Origin: Hymenobacter citatus
GTDB taxonomy: Bacteria > Bacteroidota > Bacteroidia > Cytophagales > Hymenobacteraceae
NCBI RefSeq assembly: GCF_014333615.1
Contig: NZ_JACSCY010000005.1
Span: 124,001-188,000, forward strand
Direction: 5' to 3'
DNA length: 64,000 nt
The notes under the pieces were generated by a model. That model ran no database searches, was not told the origin of the DNA, and saw only the letters and a list, made by a program, of their open reading frames with translations. Numbering within the stretch: the stretch's first letter is position 1; each line of letters starts with the position of its first letter. Below are positions 1 to 7,020 of the stretch, piece after piece. A program made the translations under genes and the position numbers.

Positions 1-333
1 TACCAGTGCGACCACACAGCCTGGGGCGCAGCCCTGGCTAAGCGGCTAGGCTCCGAGCACTTCAAGCTGCTCTACGACATCTACCACATGCAAATCAACG
101 AGGGCGACGTAATTCGGACTATCAACGAGTTTCACCCCTACATTGCCCACTACCACACGGCCGGCGTGCCCGGCCGCCACGAGCTAGACGAGCAGCAGGA
201 GCTGTACTACCCGGCCATTATGCGCGCCATCCTCAAGACTGGTTTCAAGGGCTACGTGGCGCAGGAGTTTATGCCGCAAAAAGCTGATAAGCTAGCCTCT
301 TTGCGCCAGGCCGTGCAGCTCTGCGACGTGTAA
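1..333 (+). CDS. Hydroxypyruvate isomerase-like TIM-barrel protein (3' part)
   Basis: The reading frame is open from the first base of the window to a TAA at 331-333, so only the last 110 residues are present. They match the C-terminal end of the hydroxypyruvate isomerase / xylose isomerase-like TIM-barrel family: a YDIYHMQINEGD segment, the HTAGVPGRHELD strand, and the GYVAQEFMP strand close to the end. In that family these carry metal and substrate ligands (His and Glu). The next gene encodes a 3-keto-disaccharide hydrolase-like protein, so a role in oxidative sugar catabolism is likely, but the exact substrate cannot be read from this fragment. The start lies outside the window. Confidence 0.85.
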   Translation, partial: YQCDHTAWGAALAKRLGSEHFKLLYDIYHMQINEGDVIRTINEFHPYIAHYHTAGVPGRHELDEQQELYYPAIMRAILKTGFKGYVAQEFMPQKADKLASLRQAVQLCDV

Positions 334-411
334 TTGCAAAACGTCTTTCGCCAAATAACTTGTGCGCGTGCATTAAACGTTTTGCGGCTGCTCTTGTCCA
401 AACGTTTTCAC
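334..411 (+). promoter_or_regulatory. Three AAACGTTT-like palindromes (possible LacI-family operators)
   Basis: The gap between the isomerase stop and the next gene holds three copies of a CG-centred palindrome: GCAAAACGT at 336-344, TAAACGTTTTGC at 374-385 and CAAACGTTTTCA at 399-410. Palindromes of the type AAACGTTT are typical LacI/GalR-family operators, and the flanking genes are sugar-catabolic. The first and second copies could also pair as a hairpin. No regulator gene is visible in the window, so this is inference from motif shape and repetition. Confidence 0.4.
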
Positions 412-490
412 CGCACATAATGCGCTTGCCCTACCCAACAATAGCGCAGCCTACATCACCCTTTTCACTTTACTTTCTACCCCTCTTGCC

Positions 491-1276
491 ATGAAATTTC
501 CCTTGCTTGCTACGGCCCTTCTTGGTCTTTCTATGTCGGCGTTTGCCCAGCAAAACGCCAAGCCCGAAGACACGGAAGTGTATGAGCCGGTGCCCAAAAA
601 GGTAACGCCTGGCACAACGACGACCATGGTAGCAGCCCCATCGGATGCGATTATGCTGTTTGACGGCAAAAACCTGCAAGAGTGGGTGAAGGTGGACGAC
701 CGCTCCAAAATGGCCGACTGGAAGGTGGCCGGCGGTATCCTGACCGTGGACAAGAGCAAGGGCAACATTGAAACCAAGCGCACCTTCACCAACTACCAGC
801 TGCACCTGGAGTGGCGCGTGCCAGCCAACATCAGCGGCACGGGCCAGGCCCGCGGCAACAGCGGCTTATTCCTGGCCTCTATCGGCAAGGGCGACGCCGG
901 TTACGAACTGCAAATCCTGGACTCGTACGACAACAAAACGTACGTGAACGGCATGGCGGGTAGCATCTACAAGCAAAAAATTCCGCTGGCCAACCCCGCC
1001 CGCAAAGCCGGCGAGTGGCAAACCTACGACGTGGCCTGGACCGCCCCTACCTTTAAATCGGACGGCACTTTGCAAACGCCCGCCCGCGTGACGGTGCTGT
1101 TCAACGGCGTGGTGGTGCAGGACAACGTGGAGCTGGACGGCCCCACCCAGTACATTGGCAAGCCCAGCTACGAGGGCAAAGCGCATGGCGCCTCGCCCAT
1201 CAAGCTCCAGTCGCACGGCGATAAGAGCGAGCCGCTGAGCTTCCGCAACATCTGGATACGCGACTTGGGCAAATAG
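491..1276 (+). CDS. Secreted 3-keto-disaccharide hydrolase (DUF1080) family protein
   Basis: A 261-residue protein with a signal peptide (hydrophobic stretch ending at AFAQ, about residue 20) and one DUF1080 / 3-keto-disaccharide hydrolase domain from about residue 50 to the end. Family hallmarks visible are LFDGKNLQEW, GNSGLFL, YELQILDSYDNKTY, PARVTVLFNGVVVQ and the closing FRNIWIRDLG. The domain has a concanavalin-like beta sandwich and acts on keto-sugars or glycosides outside the cytoplasm. It is probably cotranscribed with, or coregulated with, the isomerase-like gene 157 bases upstream. The ATG at 491 directly precedes the signal peptide. Confidence 0.85.
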   Translation: MKFPLLATALLGLSMSAFAQQNAKPEDTEVYEPVPKKVTPGTTTTMVAAPSDAIMLFDGKNLQEWVKVDDRSKMADWKVAGGILTVDKSKGNIETKRTFTNYQLHLEWRVPANISGTGQARGNSGLFLASIGKGDAGYELQILDSYDNKTYVNGMAGSIYKQKIPLANPARKAGEWQTYDVAWTAPTFKSDGTLQTPARVTVLFNGVVVQDNVELDGPTQYIGKPSYEGKAHGASPIKLQSHGDKSEPLSFRNIWIRDLGK

Positions 1277-1280
1277 TCCG

Positions 1281-1685
1281 CTACAGCGGCTCGTAGCACG
1301 GGTAGCGCCGTTGCCGGTAGATTTTGCCGTCTTTGAATTCGAAGATAAGGCATAGTTCTGAGGCAACGCGCTGCCCGCGCACAACTGGGCCCGCATCGTG
1401 GAGGAGGGTAGCCTCCCACCTGCCCTCTACTACTATTGTATCCATGGCGCCCACATGGGTGTGGCGCACGCTGAAATCAGGATCGACCAGCAGCTCCCGG
1501 CCTACGCGCAGATTTGTTATAATTTCCTCAAACGAGCGGCGCACGGGCTCTTTATGGAGGTCGTTAGGGTACTCCAACTGCTCTACTTCGGGATGCAGCA
1601 CCTCCGCGTAGGCAGCGGCATCTACGTTGAACGCTTGTACTAAATCGAAATAATGCTGCAAAACGGCAAGCGGCTCGGTGGGCAT
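1281..1685 (-). CDS. NTF2/SnoaL-like protein
   Basis: A 134-residue protein of the nuclear-transport-factor-2-like (SnoaL) fold: an N-terminal helix pair, then the HPEVEQLEYPN strand, and a C-terminal strand set around GRWEATL and LIFEFKDGKIYRQRRYPCYEP. A paralogue lies at 9231-9632, with matching HPEVE, VRR, EGRELL and CYE motifs. The frame is open further upstream to 1817, but that part overlaps the divergent gene and looks non-coding, so the ATG at 1685 was chosen. It stops 4 bases from the convergent DUF1080 gene. Function (small-molecule binding or isomerase-like) is not determined by sequence alone. Confidence 0.75.
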   Translation of the reverse strand: MPTEPLAVLQHYFDLVQAFNVDAAAYAEVLHPEVEQLEYPNDLHKEPVRRSFEEIITNLRVGRELLVDPDFSVRHTHVGAMDTIVVEGRWEATLLHDAGPVVRGQRVASELCLIFEFKDGKIYRQRRYPCYEPL

Positions 1686-1747
1686 ACGGTAGCTAGGTAA
1701 GAGTGAAATTGTGCGCCAAGATAACGGAAGCCGCCCAACGATACCCC

Positions 1748-2320
1748 ATGCCCGATTGCACCGACCTTGCCGCTCTTCTGGCTGGTGATGCGCGCCAGCA
1801 ACAGGCCTACCATACACTGCAAGCGCTGGGCATCATACCCACGCTACGGGCCTTCGACCCGGTACTGGCCGGCACGCTCCCACTGGGCATTGCTACGCCA
1901 GCTAGCGACCTGGATATCATTTGCGCAGTTTACCCCGAGCAGCAGCAAGCGTTTCGGGAATTGCTGCGTCTGCACTATGCAGACCTACCCGGCTTCGTGC
2001 TGCGCGAAACCGTGGGCCAGCAGTTGCCGGCCGTGGTTTGCGGCTTCCAGTACCAGGCGTTTGCGGTGGAGGTATTTGGGCAGGCGTGCCCCTCGCGGCA
2101 ACAGTACGCGGTGCGACACCTTCTGGTAGAGCACCGGGTGCTGGAAGCCGGCGGGAAGTCGTGGCGGGAGGCCGTGCAGCAGCTCAAGCAGCAGGGGATG
2201 AAGACTGAGCCCGCCTTTGCCCACCTGCTCGGCCTACCCGGTAACCCCTACGAAGCCCTCCTGACGCTGGAATTGTATACCGTAGCCGAATTGCGCGCCC
2301 GGCTGCCGCCCCTGCCCTAG
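1748..2320 (+). CDS. DUF4269 family protein
   Basis: A 190-residue protein resembling the DUF4269 family. The segment LAGTLPLGI followed by ASDLDIIC looks like the core of a nucleotidyltransferase fold (G-S/T...D-x-D), followed by an EVFGQ strand and a helical C-terminus ending in a TVAELRARL helix. The Asp pair in SDLD would be the metal site if the enzyme is active. A GTG at 1703 would add 15 residues; the ATG at 1748 fits the domain boundary better. It is divergent from the NTF2-like gene and convergent with the next gene, 4 bases away. No substrate can be named. Confidence 0.7.
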   Translation: MPDCTDLAALLAGDARQQQAYHTLQALGIIPTLRAFDPVLAGTLPLGIATPASDLDIICAVYPEQQQAFRELLRLHYADLPGFVLRETVGQQLPAVVCGFQYQAFAVEVFGQACPSRQQYAVRHLLVEHRVLEAGGKSWREAVQQLKQQGMKTEPAFAHLLGLPGNPYEALLTLELYTVAELRARLPPLP

Positions 2321-2324
2321 CCTG

Positions 2325-2750
2325 CTACTGCACCTGCCGCAGCAGCCAGCTCACGGCCACTTCCTCCTCATCAAAAGAGTGATAGACCAGGGGTAGGCCT
2401 TGTATTTTGGTGGTGATGAAAGCCGTAGCCAGCCGCGTCATCACGTCTGGCGATACCAGCACGGCGCCGTGACGGTAGCCGCCCTCGCGCACGGCGTGCG
2501 GCAGCCACTCGTTGGCTACCCACTCTTGCTCCTGGGGCGTAAAGCGGCGCATGCCAACCTGATTAATCAGAATTCGACTCCAGCCGTAGTGTTGCAGGGC
2601 CTCGGTCATGTGCGTGAAGAGCCCACGCGCGTCTTCGGGGCCGCGCGGCTGGCTGCTCCACATCGCTCGCAGAAAGCCCAGCGGATCGGCGAACAAACGC
2701 CCGGCGGCATTCTCGAAATACAGAACAGGAGGACCAGCCATACGCATCAC
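2325..2750 (-). CDS. Conserved hypothetical protein, possibly STAS/SpoIIAA-like
   Basis: A 141-residue soluble protein with no signal peptide or membrane segment. The C-terminal half (ILINQVGMRRFTPQEQEWV, then a VVSPDV-like strand, then VYHSFDEEEVAVSWL) has the alternating strand/helix layout of STAS- or SpoIIAA-like proteins, including a last helix after SFDEEE. That assignment is by pattern only. It starts with ATG codons at 2750 or 2747, with MRMAG also possible. The 162 bases to the next gene hold no further coding signal. Function unknown. Confidence 0.55.
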   Translation of the reverse strand: MMRMAGPPVLYFENAAGRLFADPLGFLRAMWSSQPRGPEDARGLFTHMTEALQHYGWSRILINQVGMRRFTPQEQEWVANEWLPHAVREGGYRHGAVLVSPDVMTRLATAFITTKIQGLPLVYHSFDEEEVAVSWLLRQVQ

Positions 2751-2912
2751 CGGCGAAGGTCTGACACCATTGCGGGATTACCAAATGCGCGGTGCCATCT
2801 GCTGCTCCCTTCGGCTGAGTTTGTCTACAACTCTGCGGCCGTCGCCGCGTACTGCCAGGGTAGGCTCGTCAGTGCACCGGCCTCACACACCACTCACTCT
2901 TCCCCGACTCAT

Positions 2913-3140
2913 ATGAAAACCCTCCTCCTACTTCTGGCCGGTGCTACGTTGTCGCTGGCTTCCTGCTCGCAAGACAAAACAGCCATGGAACGCGCCGAAG
3001 ACATGCCCGCCGGCACTACTATTAAAGGTGACGACGGCAGCAAAATCAAAAAACAAGAAGACGGCGACATTAAAATCAAAGATGCCGACGGCAACAAAAT
3101 AAAAAAAGATGCCGACGACGGCGAAGTGAAAGTGAAGTAG
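2913..3140 (+). CDS. Small secreted lipoprotein with charged KIKK-type repeats
   Basis: A 75-residue protein. The first 18 residues form a lipoprotein signal (LLLLLAGATLSLASC; the lipidated Cys would be residue 18). The rest is low-complexity and highly charged, with repeated units around DG(S/D/N)KIK(K) separated by acidic residues, ending VKVK. The open frame extends far upstream (to 2400), but that part runs antisense through the gene at 2325-2750. The signal peptide fixes the start at 2913. Followed by a strong terminator. Function unknown; such repeats could bind ions or polyanions, which is speculation. Confidence 0.65.
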   Translation: MKTLLLLLAGATLSLASCSQDKTAMERAEDMPAGTTIKGDDGSKIKKQEDGDIKIKDADGNKIKKDADDGEVKVK

Positions 3141-3166
3141 CACGTGCTACCTTTCTTCGTACCAAC

Positions 3167-3200
3167 AAAAAAGCGCGAGGCAACAGCCCCGCGCTTTTTT
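3167..3200. terminator. Bidirectional intrinsic terminator
   Basis: AAAAAAGCGCG and CGCGCTTTTTT form an 11-bp stem around a 12-base loop. The A-run and T-run make it a good terminator in both directions. It sits between the convergent small lipoprotein gene and the plug-domain gene. Confidence 0.85.
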
Positions 3201-3218
3201 GCTTCCTACCGGTAGCAT

Positions 3219-3788
3219 CTATCTAGTGGTGATAACCACCGCGCCGTTCTTGCCTTTCGCGCCGTAGCGCTTGGTGGCTTTCTCCGCGTCTAGCACATAG
3301 ATGGACGATAGTTGGCCGTGCGCTATTTTCGACTGCTCCAGCGCGGCTTCCTTGTCATTCACCAGCAGCAGCCGGCCGCCCAGGTCGCTGGCCGACAGGC
3401 CCGTACCGCTCATTACCGCGTCGTTTATTTTCTTCACCTCCGGGCTTGGCGGCGTATAGGTGATGTTATGCTTCTTGTTGAACGCCTTCACCGCCTCCGA
3501 ATCCTTATTTTTCTTGGTAGTCACGATGATGGCGCCACTTGCTGCTGCGGGATCGAGCGTAGCTAGCACGGCTTTATCTTTCACGACATTCATCACCTCT
3601 ATGTCTGTTGGGCTTGTGCTGCTCAGCTCCTCTCCTGGGGTGAGCACGCCATCCACATAGAGGGCCAGTGGGCCTTGTTTTACTGCGCTCAGTTTAGGAG
3701 CCTGGGCTTGCGCCGAGTGGCTGCTCAGGCCGGCTACAGTCAGAAACAGTGTTACAATTCCTGCGGTAATGGTTTTGGTGGTTTTCAT
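3219..3788 (-). CDS. Secreted protein with two TonB-plug-like modules
   Basis: A 189-residue protein with a signal peptide (ending near AQAQA, residue 30). The mature part holds two copies of a module that resembles the plug motif of SusC/TonB receptors: a strand of the LYVDGV type, an I-x-x-M/V strand, then a closing GAIIVTTKK or GAVVITTR. The same modules make up the C-terminal part of the M56 protein encoded just upstream. The gene is last in a set transcribed from 5607 down to 3219 with gaps of 2 and 35 bases. It may be a free-standing partner or decoy of the M56 sensor; its role is inferred from context only. Confidence 0.65.
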   Translation of the reverse strand: MKTTKTITAGIVTLFLTVAGLSSHSAQAQAPKLSAVKQGPLALYVDGVLTPGEELSSTSPTDIEVMNVVKDKAVLATLDPAAASGAIIVTTKKNKDSEAVKAFNKKHNITYTPPSPEVKKINDAVMSGTGLSASDLGGRLLLVNDKEAALEQSKIAHGQLSSIYVLDAEKATKRYGAKGKNGAVVITTR

Positions 3789-3823
3789 GATGAGGACTGC
3801 TTGTGCAGCTAGTTTTTTGATTA

Positions 3824-5230
3824 CTAATTCTTTTTGGTAGTGACGATTATTACGCCGTTGCGGCCTTTTGCGCCGTATGAAGCCACTGCTTCTTCTCCTT
3901 TCAATACCTCCATCCGGTCAATAGTTCTAGGATCTATTTCAACCAATTCCTCATTAGTTACCTGCGTTCCGTTGACTACATATAATGGATCTGGTAACAG
4001 CTTTCCGTCCTTTGTGCGAAACCCTATTCCTCTCTTGCTGCCCTTTGCGCTAGTGTCTTGGGTGGACTTAGGATTAGCTAAGTTATATTTCTTTTGAAAG
4101 GCCTTTATAGCTTCAGAATCTTGGTTAGCTTTCGTCGTAACGACGATAACGCCGCCTTCCTTGCCCATACCAAATTGCTGTTGTGCCGATTCATTTTTAA
4201 ATATTTCTATCCTAGAAATATCCTTTGGTTCAAGGTTGGCAATCAACGATTTATCACCTTCTTTACCATCCAGAAAATAGATAGCATTATCAGGTAAATT
4301 CAGCCCTCTGTTCTCCTTCGCCTCCTGCGAAATGATAACTACATCAGTATTACGGGCAGCAGTGCTTGGCTCTACCTGCGGCTTCGAGCAAGCTAAGGTA
4401 AATAGTGCCAACCCCGGCACCAACAACGCATACAACCCCAGGTAGGCAGTAGCAGAACGCTTCTTGTTCATCATGGCAATGCGGTTTTTAAGGGTGAGGA
4501 AAGTGAAATGATTGGCCAGGGCCGCGCTGGGCGCCAGCGTACTGAGCTTTAGCAGGCTGTATTGGTAGGCTTTGGCGTCGAGCAGGCCGGCGCGCAGCAC
4601 GGCGCGGTCGGTGATGAACTCCAGGTTTTCCTGCACCGCCCGGCGCAGCAGCCACACTCCTGGATTGAACCAGTAAAAGACCTGCGCGAGCTGGGCTACC
4701 AGTACATCCAGAGTATGCCACTGACGCACGTGCACCTGCTCGTGGCGCAAGATGGCCGGCAGCTCGGCGGGGGCGTGCTGGGCGGGGTTGAGATAGATAG
4801 TGCGCCCGAACGAAAACGGATTCATGGCCGCCCCTACCCTGCGGTACCGCTGCCCGTGCCACTGCGCCGGTTGCGAAACGCGCCGGATGCGGTGCAGCGC
4901 CATGAGCTGCATAAGCAGGCGCAGCAGCAGCAGCCCTACCCCTACCCAGTAGCACCATTCCAATGCCGTCCAGTAGGTGAAAGTAGGCGTGGCGGTAGTG
5001 GGTAGGTAGGTCCAGGTGTCGCCTAGTGCCAGCGAGGTAACGGCCACCGGCCGGGCCAGCCACGCGCTGACGTCTACCGCTGGGTAGGCTGCCGAAAACC
5101 CCACCGCAAACAGCAGATACCAGCGGTTGAGTGTGTAGAACGTGAGGCGGCGCAGCACCAGCCAGTAGCCCAGGTAGAACAGCAGCAGCGCCCCGTTCAC
5201 TTTCAGCAGATACAAAAGTAGTGCGGGCAT
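3824..5230 (-). CDS. M56 (BlaR1-type) membrane metallopeptidase with plug-like modules
   Basis: A 468-residue protein. About four membrane helices lie in the N-terminal 300 residues. The zinc-protease motif HEQVH is at about residues 162-166, in the context AILRHEQVHVRQWH, and a distal EFITDRAVL helix carries the third ligand. After the last helix (about residue 280) there is no beta-lactam-binding domain. Instead there are two tandem TonB-plug-like modules ending GVIVVTTKA and GVIIVTTKK. M56 proteins paired with BlaI-type repressors are sensors that trigger repressor cleavage. The regulator gene lies 2 bases upstream. The plug-module half is visibly AT-richer than the N-terminal half, hinting at a composite origin. 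Confidence 0.85.
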   Translation of the reverse strand: MPALLLYLLKVNGALLLFYLGYWLVLRRLTFYTLNRWYLLFAVGFSAAYPAVDVSAWLARPVAVTSLALGDTWTYLPTTATPTFTYWTALEWCYWVGVGLLLLRLLMQLMALHRIRRVSQPAQWHGQRYRRVGAAMNPFSFGRTIYLNPAQHAPAELPAILRHEQVHVRQWHTLDVLVAQLAQVFYWFNPGVWLLRRAVQENLEFITDRAVLRAGLLDAKAYQYSLLKLSTLAPSAALANHFTFLTLKNRIAMMNKKRSATAYLGLYALLVPGLALFTLACSKPQVEPSTAARNTDVVIISQEAKENRGLNLPDNAIYFLDGKEGDKSLIANLEPKDISRIEIFKNESAQQQFGMGKEGGVIVVTTKANQDSEAIKAFQKKYNLANPKSTQDTSAKGSKRGIGFRTKDGKLLPDPLYVVNGTQVTNEELVEIDPRTIDRMEVLKGEEAVASYGAKGRNGVIIVTTKKN

Positions 5231-5232
5231 GG

Positions 5233-5607
5233 CTAGTCGCGTTTACCGTTCTCAATCATGCGGATAATCTCCTGCAACTCGTCGGCGCTGATTTTCTGCT
5301 CTTTCGCAAAAAACGACACTACCTCTTTATAAGAGTTGCGGAAATAGTCGCTCACGAAGCTGCTCATGAAGCGGCGGCGATACTCTTCATCGCGCACCAG
5401 GGGGGCGTAGCGGTACGAGTTGCCCAGCTTTTCGGCGCGCACGTAGCCCTTGCGCTCCAGGTTGCGGATAGTAGAGGCCAGCGTGGTGTAGGGCGGCTGG
5501 GGCTCGGGCAGGCGCTCTAGCACTTCTTTCACAAAGCCACCATCCAGCTGCCACAACACCTGCATAGCTTCTTCTTCGGGTTGGGTAAGTCGTTCCATAT
5601 CAGTCAA
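5233..5607 (-). CDS. BlaI/MecI/CopY-type transcriptional repressor
   Basis: A 124-residue winged-helix protein. The N-terminal part begins LTQPEEEAMQVLWQLDGGFV, and the recognition region PYTTLASTIRNLERKGYVRAEK is the classic BlaI/MecI pattern. The C-terminal helices mediate dimerisation and would contain the cleavage site used by the sensor protease. It is cotranscribed with the M56 peptidase gene (2-base gap). The likely operator is in the 5608-5660 region, where TTCGTAATACTACGAATATTTCG contains the inverted repeat CGTAGTATTACG/TACTACGA, but the site is not proven. Confidence 0.9.
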   Translation of the reverse strand: MTDMERLTQPEEEAMQVLWQLDGGFVKEVLERLPEPQPPYTTLASTIRNLERKGYVRAEKLGNSYRYAPLVRDEEYRRRFMSSFVSDYFRNSYKEVVSFFAKEQKISADELQEIIRMIENGKRD

Positions 5608-5660
5608 TACGATTCTTTCGTAATACTACGAATATTTCGTAACAATGGATATACCACATC

Positions 5661-5698
5661 AAAAAAAAGATGCCGCTACCTCACGAGGTAACGGCATC
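5661..5698 (-). terminator. Intrinsic terminator of the outer-membrane protein gene
   Basis: GATGCCGCTACCTC (5669-5682) pairs with GAGGTAACGGCATC (5685-5698) with one mismatch. On the minus strand the hairpin is followed by eight T residues (5661-5668). It lies 58 bases past the stop of the gene at 5756-6643. Confidence 0.8.
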
Positions 5699-5755
5699 CT
5701 ATTTAAGATAAGTACTAATGATTATTTTACAATCATCTCTTCATCAACAATATAC

Positions 5756-6643
5756 CTATCTAAATTTATTGGTTTTCATCTGTCTTTTTAGAATGTAACT
5801 CACAGAAACACCTGTTGTGATGTACCAATCTTTTTGTGCGCTGTTGCCACGCAAGGCCCCCGGCACATCCATTTGCGCAGGCGTATCTTGATCAGTCCGG
5901 GTAATACTATGTCCAAAATAGCGAGCCGCAGGCGTTGATAGCCCAGCCGTGCTCACGTAGGTGGTGCTCACGTCATCTAAATAGTCGGTGAAGGTTTTGC
6001 GCCAACCTAGCTCTATACCCACATCAACGCTCTTGGCCACTTTCAGGCGCACCCCAGCGCCGAAGGGAATAGCTAGCTGCGCACGGTGGTAGTATCGGCC
6101 CTCTGTGCGTAGCGGCTGCAACTCCACTTGGGCACCCGGTTTGAGACCAGCTGGCACGGTGCCACCATCCACGGTGCCTTTCGGGTTGAAATGAAAGCCA
6201 GCTACGCCCCCAAACACGTAGGGCACTATGGGCATACGGTTCACCGCTTGGCTGTGATTGGGCACCAGATCGAAGATGCCCACCACCGACAGCTCCTGTA
6301 TACTGCTTGTAAAATTCAGATTGCGGTAGTAGCGGTACGCAGCTTCCTTACCAGCAGCCTGCTGATCGGAGCCGGCGATGCGCCCAAATGACAAAGCGCC
6401 ACGCACCGACACGTAGGGGGTTAGCCGGTGCGTAGCGTGAAAGCCAAAACCTGGTCGCACAGCCGCCATACGTACGCTGGCAAAGCTCACGCGAGGCGTC
6501 AGGTCGCCGAAGTAGTTGAAAGCGCTCAGGCTGGCTCCTACCGATAGGTACTGATTGGATTTAGTGAACGACTGTGCCTGCGCCACAGGTGCTACACCTA
6601 GACTGGCTGCCGTTAGCAAAAAAAGTACGTAATTTTTTCTCAT
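5756..6643 (-). CDS. Outer-membrane beta-barrel protein (DUF6089-like)
   Basis: A 295-residue protein with a signal peptide (cleavage after APVAQAQ, about residue 24). The mature part has alternating beta strands rich in aromatic residues and glycine, typical of small Bacteroidota barrels: FNYFGDLTP near the N-terminus, YVFGGVAGFHFNPKG in the middle, and LAIPFGAGVRLKV with a last strand YITTGVSVSYIL. The overall pattern is like DUF6089 proteins. It is monocistronic, with its own terminator and a long upstream region. No ligand or partner can be inferred. Confidence 0.7.
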   Translation of the reverse strand: MRKNYVLFLLTAASLGVAPVAQAQSFTKSNQYLSVGASLSAFNYFGDLTPRVSFASVRMAAVRPGFGFHATHRLTPYVSVRGALSFGRIAGSDQQAAGKEAAYRYYRNLNFTSSIQELSVVGIFDLVPNHSQAVNRMPIVPYVFGGVAGFHFNPKGTVDGGTVPAGLKPGAQVELQPLRTEGRYYHRAQLAIPFGAGVRLKVAKSVDVGIELGWRKTFTDYLDDVSTTYVSTAGLSTPAARYFGHSITRTDQDTPAQMDVPGALRGNSAQKDWYITTGVSVSYILKRQMKTNKFR

Positions 6644-6780
6644 AGCATGAAAGGATGTTAGTAGGCAGAGAAGCGAATAGAAGTATTCGGTGAAAAATTC
6701 TCTTGCAAAGAATTATTCGTCGCATACATTCTTCTTTGGTTTCTATCCAGCCTGCTCGAGGTAGGGAAGAAATCTTACCG

Positions 6781-6830
6781 TATAGGGTATCACAAATGGG
6801 GCCGTTATTGCCTACCCTATAATACCCTAT
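6781..6830. promoter_or_regulatory. Cluster of ATACCCTATA-type motifs in a 377-bp intergenic region
   Basis: The gap 6644-7020 upstream of the barrel gene is AT-richer than its surroundings. It holds TATAGGGTAT (6781-6790) and, on the opposite strand orientation, ACCCTATA (6813-6820) next to ATACCCTAT (6822-6830). A further palindrome, ATACTTAGTAT, lies near 6859-6870. Repetition of one motif in both orientations suggests protein-binding sites for the minus-strand promoter at 6643. No known regulator is assigned. Confidence 0.3.
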
Positions 6831-6923
6831 GGGTTACCTACTCATCCAAAAGAGCTACTATACTTAGTATACAAAACCTATACGTGGCAATAAAACCGTG
6901 CTTTATGGGTCGTTCTTACACTG

Positions 6924-6983
6924 GCAAGCCCACCGACAAGGAAGGAGTTACCCGGGGTATCGTCTCCTTTGTCGGTGGGCTTG
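6924..6983 (-). terminator. Stem-loop downstream of the M13 peptidase gene
   Basis: GCAAGCCCACCGACAA (6924-6939) pairs with TTGTCGGTGGGCTTGC (6968-6983) as a 16-bp stem, extended by AGGAG/CTCCT after a bulge. It lies 38 bases past the stop of the minus-strand peptidase gene. There is no T-run after it, so it may stabilise the 3' end rather than terminate efficiently. Confidence 0.55.
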
Positions 6984-7020
6984 CGCACACAGTTTCTTTG
7001 AATCAATTATAGTTGTTTTC

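Noticed and set aside
2400-3140. A 246-residue protein in place of the small lipoprotein
   Set aside because: Its first 171 residues are antisense to the gene at 2325-2750; the lipoprotein signal at 2913 marks the true start.
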